A stretch of 64,000 nucleotides of DNA from Prolixibacteraceae bacterium (GTDB lineage Bacteria; Bacteroidota; Bacteroidia; Bacteroidales; Prolixibacteraceae), in NCBI GenBank assembly GCA_025355875.1, contig JANXYV010000154.1:1-64000 (forward strand), written 5' to 3'. The notes under the pieces are model-generated. The model saw only the letters and a program-made list of their open reading frames with translations, did not search any database and was not told the origin of the DNA. Numbering within the stretch: the stretch's first letter is position 1; each line of letters opens with the position of its first letter. A program made the translations under genes and the position numbers. Below are positions 60,386-64,000 of this stretch, piece by piece.

Positions 60386-60515
60386 TGTCGTATTTTATCC
60401 TTGACTCACCCCACGTCCGCTAGCGGCCGTCCCCCCTCTCTACACGTAGAGAGGGGAAAAGCGAGCGTTGCGAGCTTGGGGTGAGTCTATAAAACAACAA
60501 ATTTGAAATACGACA
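60386..60515. mobile_element. MITE-like inverted-repeat element inside the hsd operon
   Basis: The terminal repeats TGTCGTATTT (60386-60395) and AAATACGACA (60506-60515) are exact reverse complements. TTTAT flanks both ends (60381-60385 and 60516-60520), as a target duplication would. Nested inside are GACTCACCCCA/TGGGGTGAGTC (60403-60413, 60477-60487) and an 11-bp hairpin CCCCTCTCTAC/GTAGAGAGGGG (60433-60456). It is GC-richer than its surroundings and has no coding capacity. The right TTTAT includes the hsdS stop codon. It looks like a non-autonomous transposon; the hairpins may reduce read-through into hsdR. Confidence 0.7.
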
Positions 60516-60516
60516 T

Positions 60517-61710
60517 TTATTCATTCTTTAAACTTAGATCAAATTCAAGCTGATCAACTCTAATGCCGCCAGTCATTAAATCGTTTAGCAAAGTTTTAAA
60601 AAGCGATTCGTAAACTTCCTTCTTTTTTAGGGAAACTGATATCTTATTTGTAAGAGCATTTAAAGATTTGCTAATGAATTCTTGCTCTGCCATGGGCGCT
60701 AGTGGGAATAAACATTCTTTAATATTTGAGTCTGAAACTGCCGGATAGCTTGCACCTTTTTGCATTTCTTCCATTTTTCTCAAAATCATGTTGGATTGCA
60801 GATAGTAATACAAAAAATCAGAAATGATCTTTTTTGCATCTGGTCTTAAAACACAATATCCTGTGCTGCAAATTTCATCATTTAACTCTTTGGGAACAAT
60901 CGCAATTCTTTGTAAAGTAGGTCTAACTGTAGCAAAAAGAATATCATTTTCAAGCATGACCTTTCTTGCTCTTGAAGGCGCATCCTTACCTTTGACTGAT
61001 GAAAATGTTGTAATAGAAAATGATTGGTTTGAAACACCTGAAACATCAACATATTTAAACATTTCATCAGGTTTTCCACTTGGATTTCTTTGTGTAGATT
61101 TGATTAAAACACTGCCAATTTCAACTGCCAACCAGCTCCCTGGCATCATCCCAATTTCAGTTTCTTTGAGTTTTTCGCCTTTGGCGCCTTGCGAAAACAA
61201 TTGGTGCAGCAGCGATTTCTTTAATGCCTGGGTGGTATCAATAATCTGTTGCTGCTTTTCGATGGCATTTTGAAGCGTGGAAAGAATGTATGCAATTTTA
61301 AGCTGCTCGATAGGTGGCACTTTAAATACAGGTAAATTTGAAAATAGATTACGATTAAGAGTAGGTACAGATACACCTGTTGCATGTTTATCCAGCTTAA
61401 GATGAGATAAATAGTAAAATATAAATTTGGGATTATTGTCTTTGAAATCGACAACAGCCAACACTGTATTATGAGCCCAAAATTTATTTTCGTAATAATG
61501 AACAACACCACATGAACCACTTCTCCCAATAGTAACGCCAGGACCTCTATAATTTGATGAGTCGTGAAAACCTATTATCCCATTAGATCCGGCAACAGGA
61601 ATATCTCCTTTTTTGAATTTGCTTTTTGTTAAATCTTTCCCTCTTCTGAGAATTACAAGATCGTCAAAACGTATTTCTTTCCATGTGCTAACTGTCGAAA
61701 ATTCTTTCAT
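60517..61710 (-). CDS. hsdS: Type I restriction-modification specificity subunit (HsdS)
   Basis: This 397-residue protein sets the DNA target of the complex. It has two target-recognition domains. The first (about 1-150) contains ILRRGKDLTKSKFKKGDIPVAGSNGIIGFHDS and ends in LPVFKVPPIEQLKIAYILSTLQNAIEKQQQIIDTTQALKKSLLHQLF, the first conserved coiled-coil spacer. The second (about 185-345) contains YVDVSGVSNQSF...LFATVRPTLQRIAIV and ends in FPLAPMAEQEFISKSLNALTNKISVSLKKKEVYESLFKTLLNDLMTGGIRV, the second spacer. Length and layout are normal. It begins two bases after the hsdM stop, so the genes are co-translated. TRDs change rapidly, so target prediction is not possible by eye. Confidence 0.93.
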   Translation of the reverse strand: MKEFSTVSTWKEIRFDDLVILRRGKDLTKSKFKKGDIPVAGSNGIIGFHDSSNYRGPGVTIGRSGSCGVVHYYENKFWAHNTVLAVVDFKDNNPKFIFYYLSHLKLDKHATGVSVPTLNRNLFSNLPVFKVPPIEQLKIAYILSTLQNAIEKQQQIIDTTQALKKSLLHQLFSQGAKGEKLKETEIGMMPGSWLAVEIGSVLIKSTQRNPSGKPDEMFKYVDVSGVSNQSFSITTFSSVKGKDAPSRARKVMLENDILFATVRPTLQRIAIVPKELNDEICSTGYCVLRPDAKKIISDFLYYYLQSNMILRKMEEMQKGASYPAVSDSNIKECLFPLAPMAEQEFISKSLNALTNKISVSLKKKEVYESLFKTLLNDLMTGGIRVDQLEFDLSLKNE

Positions 61711-61712
61711 TG

Positions 61713-63344
61713 TTAAAACCCCAATTTAGTTAACACTTCATTTACCTCTGCATCAATTGCTTTTGCTTCTTTTTCGAGCGTTCGCAGGCGGGTGACCAAT
61801 TCGGGAACGGGCAATAAAACTTCCTGCAAACCACTGGTAATGTATTTGGTAGGGCTTATGTTGTAATCGTTTTTCTCAATTGTTGCCTTTTCAATAATGG
61901 CTGCGCTGCCCATGCCCTCGCCTAGGGAAAGGGTATCGCTTTCGGGGTTTTCAGTGGTATAAAAATGCAGGTACGCATTGGCAACCAGCAACTGGTTTAC
62001 TTCGTCAACAAAGTTCTTCGGATTGCCTTTCGTAAAACAACGGCTGGCATTTAAAAGGATTAGTTTGTTTTTCAGGTGTTCCGGCTTACTGGTATTAAAA
62101 AACAACACGATGCCCGGAGCCGTAGTGTTGTAGAATAAATTTTCGGGTAAATAAATTACCCCTTCAATAAAATCGTTGTCGATAAACCATTTGCGGATTA
62201 CTTTTTCGGCGCTGCGCGAATCGCCACCGCTGCCCCGGCTTGCAGCGCCCGTGTCGAGAATCACAGCCGCGCGGCCGTTGGGTTGTTTTAAACTGGCCAG
62301 AATATGTTGCGCCCAACCCCAGTCGGCTGTATTTTTAGGTGGAATACGATCGCCAAAACGGGCATATTCATCTTTTTCGTAAACATCAGAATTGAAAACA
62401 TCCTGGTTCCACATCGGATTGGCAGTGATGCGGTCGAACTGGCGCAAGCCTTTGCCATCGGTGCTGTGAAATTTGGGATTGATCATGGTGTTGCCAATTT
62501 CAATCGTGCCTTCCATTTCGTGAATCACCATGTTCATGTTGGCCATCGCCCAGGTGGTAGGCAGCCATTCCTGTCCATAAATTTTCAGGCTTTCATAATC
62601 CGTTTTTCCTTCCAGTTTCATCTTTTCTTTCAGGATCAACTGAAGTTTTATGACCAAACCAGCCGAACCAACATTGGGGTCGTAACATTCCATCCCCGGA
62701 GCAGGATCGAGAATGCGGGCCATAATTAAGCCCACTTCTGTCGGGCTAAAGAACTCGCCAGCGCTTGAGCCGCCACCTTCGGCAAACTTACGGATGAGGT
62801 ATTCGTAACTTCGGCCAATAATATCCGGTTCCACGTCGAGCAAACCCAGTCGTTTTGAGCCAAGACGGTTGATGAGGTCCTGAATACGTTCATCCTCAAT
62901 TTCACGAACGCCGTGAGTAGTCTGGTTAAAATCAATGCGATTAACAATCCCGGAGAGTTTGGGATTGGCTTTGGCTATTTCGTGCAGTATATCGGTAACC
63001 TGCTGCCCGAGGCTTTTCTTATCGGTTGCATTCAACAACTTGATGCAATCCCAGGTTGGTTGTTTTTCTATATCTTCCGGGCGAAACGGAAGGTAAAAAC
63101 GCACCAGCGAATGATCTTTATCAAAAAGCTGCAATACCCGTTTACGACTTCCAAATTCATCAGCCATTTTATTTACTTCATCATCGAATACGTCGCACAA
63201 CCTTTTAACAAACACCAGGGGCAAAATGTAATCTTTGTATTTTGGAGCGTCAACCGGGCCGTGTATGGCGCAAGCGGCGTCCCACAACCATGTTTCGAGC
63301 GATTTATTTGGATCAACTACGGTTTCTTTTTTCTTTTTAGCCAT
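61713..63344 (-). CDS. hsdM: Type I restriction-modification DNA methyltransferase subunit (HsdM)
   Basis: This 543-residue subunit methylates adenine at N6 using S-adenosylmethionine. The helical N-terminal domain (LETWLWDAACAIHGPVDAPKYKDYILPLVFVKRL) is typical of HsdM. GEFFSPTEVGLIMARILDP is the diagnostic pre-motif. The SAM-binding motif is DPNVGSAG (residues 222-229) where DPACGSGG is usual, and the catalytic motif is NPMW (309-312) where NPP(F/Y) is usual. KAAVILDTGAASRGSGGDS-type and WFIDNDFIEGVIYLPENLFYNT motifs follow. The C-terminus has a helical tail for HsdS contact. The gene opens the operon and has a near-perfect promoter about 60 bp upstream. Confidence 0.93.
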   Translation of the reverse strand: MAKKKKETVVDPNKSLETWLWDAACAIHGPVDAPKYKDYILPLVFVKRLCDVFDDEVNKMADEFGSRKRVLQLFDKDHSLVRFYLPFRPEDIEKQPTWDCIKLLNATDKKSLGQQVTDILHEIAKANPKLSGIVNRIDFNQTTHGVREIEDERIQDLINRLGSKRLGLLDVEPDIIGRSYEYLIRKFAEGGGSSAGEFFSPTEVGLIMARILDPAPGMECYDPNVGSAGLVIKLQLILKEKMKLEGKTDYESLKIYGQEWLPTTWAMANMNMVIHEMEGTIEIGNTMINPKFHSTDGKGLRQFDRITANPMWNQDVFNSDVYEKDEYARFGDRIPPKNTADWGWAQHILASLKQPNGRAAVILDTGAASRGSGGDSRSAEKVIRKWFIDNDFIEGVIYLPENLFYNTTAPGIVLFFNTSKPEHLKNKLILLNASRCFTKGNPKNFVDEVNQLLVANAYLHFYTTENPESDTLSLGEGMGSAAIIEKATIEKNDYNISPTKYITSGLQEVLLPVPELVTRLRTLEKEAKAIDAEVNEVLTKLGF

Positions 63345-63406
63345 GAAAAGGAATTATGTTTTTTTGGCAAGAACGCTAATGCGATAGCCTTTTATTTAAC
63401 GATTTC

Positions 63407-63437
63407 CAAAGTTAGGTCGAATTTAGTATAAAGCAAA
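63407..63437 (-). promoter_or_regulatory. Bacteroidota-type promoter for the hsd operon
   Basis: On the minus strand, TTTG (63434-63437) is followed by exactly 19 bases and then TAACTTTG (63407-63414). This matches the primary sigma factor consensus (-33 TTTG, -7 TAnnTTTG) at every defined position. Transcription would begin about 55 bases before the hsdM ATG at 63344. Confidence 0.7.
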
Positions 63438-63496
63438 TTGAAGGATGGGATTTAAAGGGAAAAGCAAGGAATAACCTTAAATTTCTGATAACTCAT

Positions 63497-63517
63497 GGGG
63501 TGACTACGAGTCCCCCC
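63497..63517. terminator. Hairpin downstream of the regulator gene
   Basis: GGGGTGACT and AGTCCCCCC pair at eight of nine positions with a three-base ACG loop. It lies about 120 bp past the stop codon of the AraC-type regulator and upstream of the hsd promoter. No clear T-run follows on the minus strand, so termination is uncertain. A second small hairpin (CCACG/CGTGG) lies at 63580-63596, nearer the regulator stop. Confidence 0.35.
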
Positions 63518-63639
63518 GTGAAAAAATTAAGATTTGTTTCGTTCCTACGGAACTCTTTTCTGTTATACTTTCATGTCCTCCACGTTAAATCCGTGGTCAA
63601 CATAAACTATTCATCAGTGATTTACAAGCCAAATCCGGC

Positions 63640-64000
63640 TTAATTAGACACTTCAGATGGCGATTTTCCATAGTGCTTCCTGAATACTGTACTAAAATAT
63701 CCTACGCTGGCAAAACCGCACATTTCGCTGACTTCGGTAACCGTGTATTTTCGCGACTGCAACAATTCAACTGCATGTTTAAGCCGGATGGTTTTGATAA
63801 AATCGGTCGGCGATTGGTCGGTGAGTGACTTGATTTTCTTATAAAGCAATGAAGAACTGACATTCATCGCTGAAGCAAATTCATCTTTGTCGAATTCGGC
63901 ATTGGAGATATTGGCCTGAGCCACTTCCAGCATCCTCTTTACAAACTTATCGTTGAGTTCGTTTTCGAGGATCGGTTCTGACGATGAGATGCTAATTAAA
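63640..64000 (-). CDS. C-terminal part of an AraC-family regulator, probably a hybrid two-component system (runs off window)
   Basis: The frame stays open to the window edge. The 97-residue ORF-track entry starts at an internal Met, so at least 120 residues are present here and more lie beyond position 64000. The visible part is ENELNDKFVKRMLEVAQANISNAEFDKDEFASAMNVSSSLLYKKIKSLTDQSPTDFIKTIRLKHAVELL followed by YTVTEVSEMCGFASVGYFSTVFRKHYGKSPSEV, two helix-turn-helix units of the AraC type. The linker FVKRMLEVAQANISN resembles that following the receiver domain of Bacteroides HTCS regulators. Such proteins sense released oligosaccharides and activate polysaccharide-utilisation genes. The domain order upstream cannot be seen here. 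Confidence 0.85.
   Translation of the reverse strand, partial: LISISSSEPILENELNDKFVKRMLEVAQANISNAEFDKDEFASAMNVSSSLLYKKIKSLTDQSPTDFIKTIRLKHAVELLQSRKYTVTEVSEMCGFASVGYFSTVFRKHYGKSPSEVSN

Noticed and set aside
60420-60480. Possible CRISPR-like or tRNA-like structure from the strong hairpins
   Set aside because: There is only one unit, with no spacer array, cloverleaf or CCA; the terminal inverted repeats fit a MITE-like element better.

Overview
The window comes from a Bacteroidota genome. The evidence is the secretion signals, a Por/type IX (T9SS) C-terminal sorting domain, Bacteroides-type promoters (TTTG-N19-TAnnTTTG), polysaccharide-utilisation gene content and an AraC-type C-terminus of the kind found in hybrid two-component regulators (HTCS). 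Placement near Prolixibacteraceae/Marinilabiliales is only an inference from overall style. No rRNA, tRNA, CRISPR array or intact insertion sequence was seen.

Layout. (1) 1-7200: a DUF4143-type AAA ATPase, a small lipoprotein, a hexokinase with a strong terminator, a large DUF5916 outer-membrane-type protein and a FISUMP-domain protein. (2) 7.4-21.4 kb, plus strand: a secreted glycosidase cluster with a GHL6-like glycosidase, the remnant of a deleted T9SS-exported protein, a 1061-residue DUF5703-like/CBM6/T9SS protein, a GH3-PA14 enzyme, a GH141-like beta-helix enzyme, a GH29 fucosidase and a GH63-like glucosidase. A 133-bp MITE-like inverted-repeat element lies between the last two. A small TPR protein follows. 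(3) 22.0-56.9 kb, minus strand: 18 consecutive exported carbohydrate-active enzyme genes with gaps under 100 bp. Transcription order is CE1-CE1, GH43-F5/8C-FnIII, GH42, GH2, GH3-PA14, GH43, giant GH3, three tandem CE1, CE6, GH43, GH127/GH146, GH51, GH43, GH9, GH43-CBM6, GH95. (4) 57.0-63.4 kb, minus strand: a type I restriction-modification operon hsdM-hsdS-hsdR plus a short YgjP/DUF45 zinc peptidase. A 130-bp MITE-like element sits between hsdS and hsdR, and a near-consensus promoter lies before hsdM. (5) 63.6-64.0 kb: the 3' end of an AraC-family/HTCS regulator running off the window.

How the genes work together. The minus-strand cluster reads as one long operon for a heavily substituted plant cell-wall hemicellulose. 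Esterases (five CE1 modules and one CE6) would strip acetyl or feruloyl groups. GH43, GH51 and GH127 would remove arabinose and xylose, GH95 would remove fucose or galactose, GH2 and GH42 would remove galactose-type caps, GH9 would cut a beta-1,4-glucan backbone, and the GH3 enzymes would finish oligosaccharides. A fucosylated, arabinosylated xyloglucan or complex feruloylated arabinoxylan fits best. The plus-strand cluster adds further fucose- and glucose-releasing activities. Hexokinase could phosphorylate released hexoses. No SusC/SusD pair, sugar transporter or complete regulator is inside the window; the truncated regulator at the right edge is the natural candidate controller, although the restriction system separates it from the enzymes. 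All enzyme activities are family-level inferences from sequence motifs.
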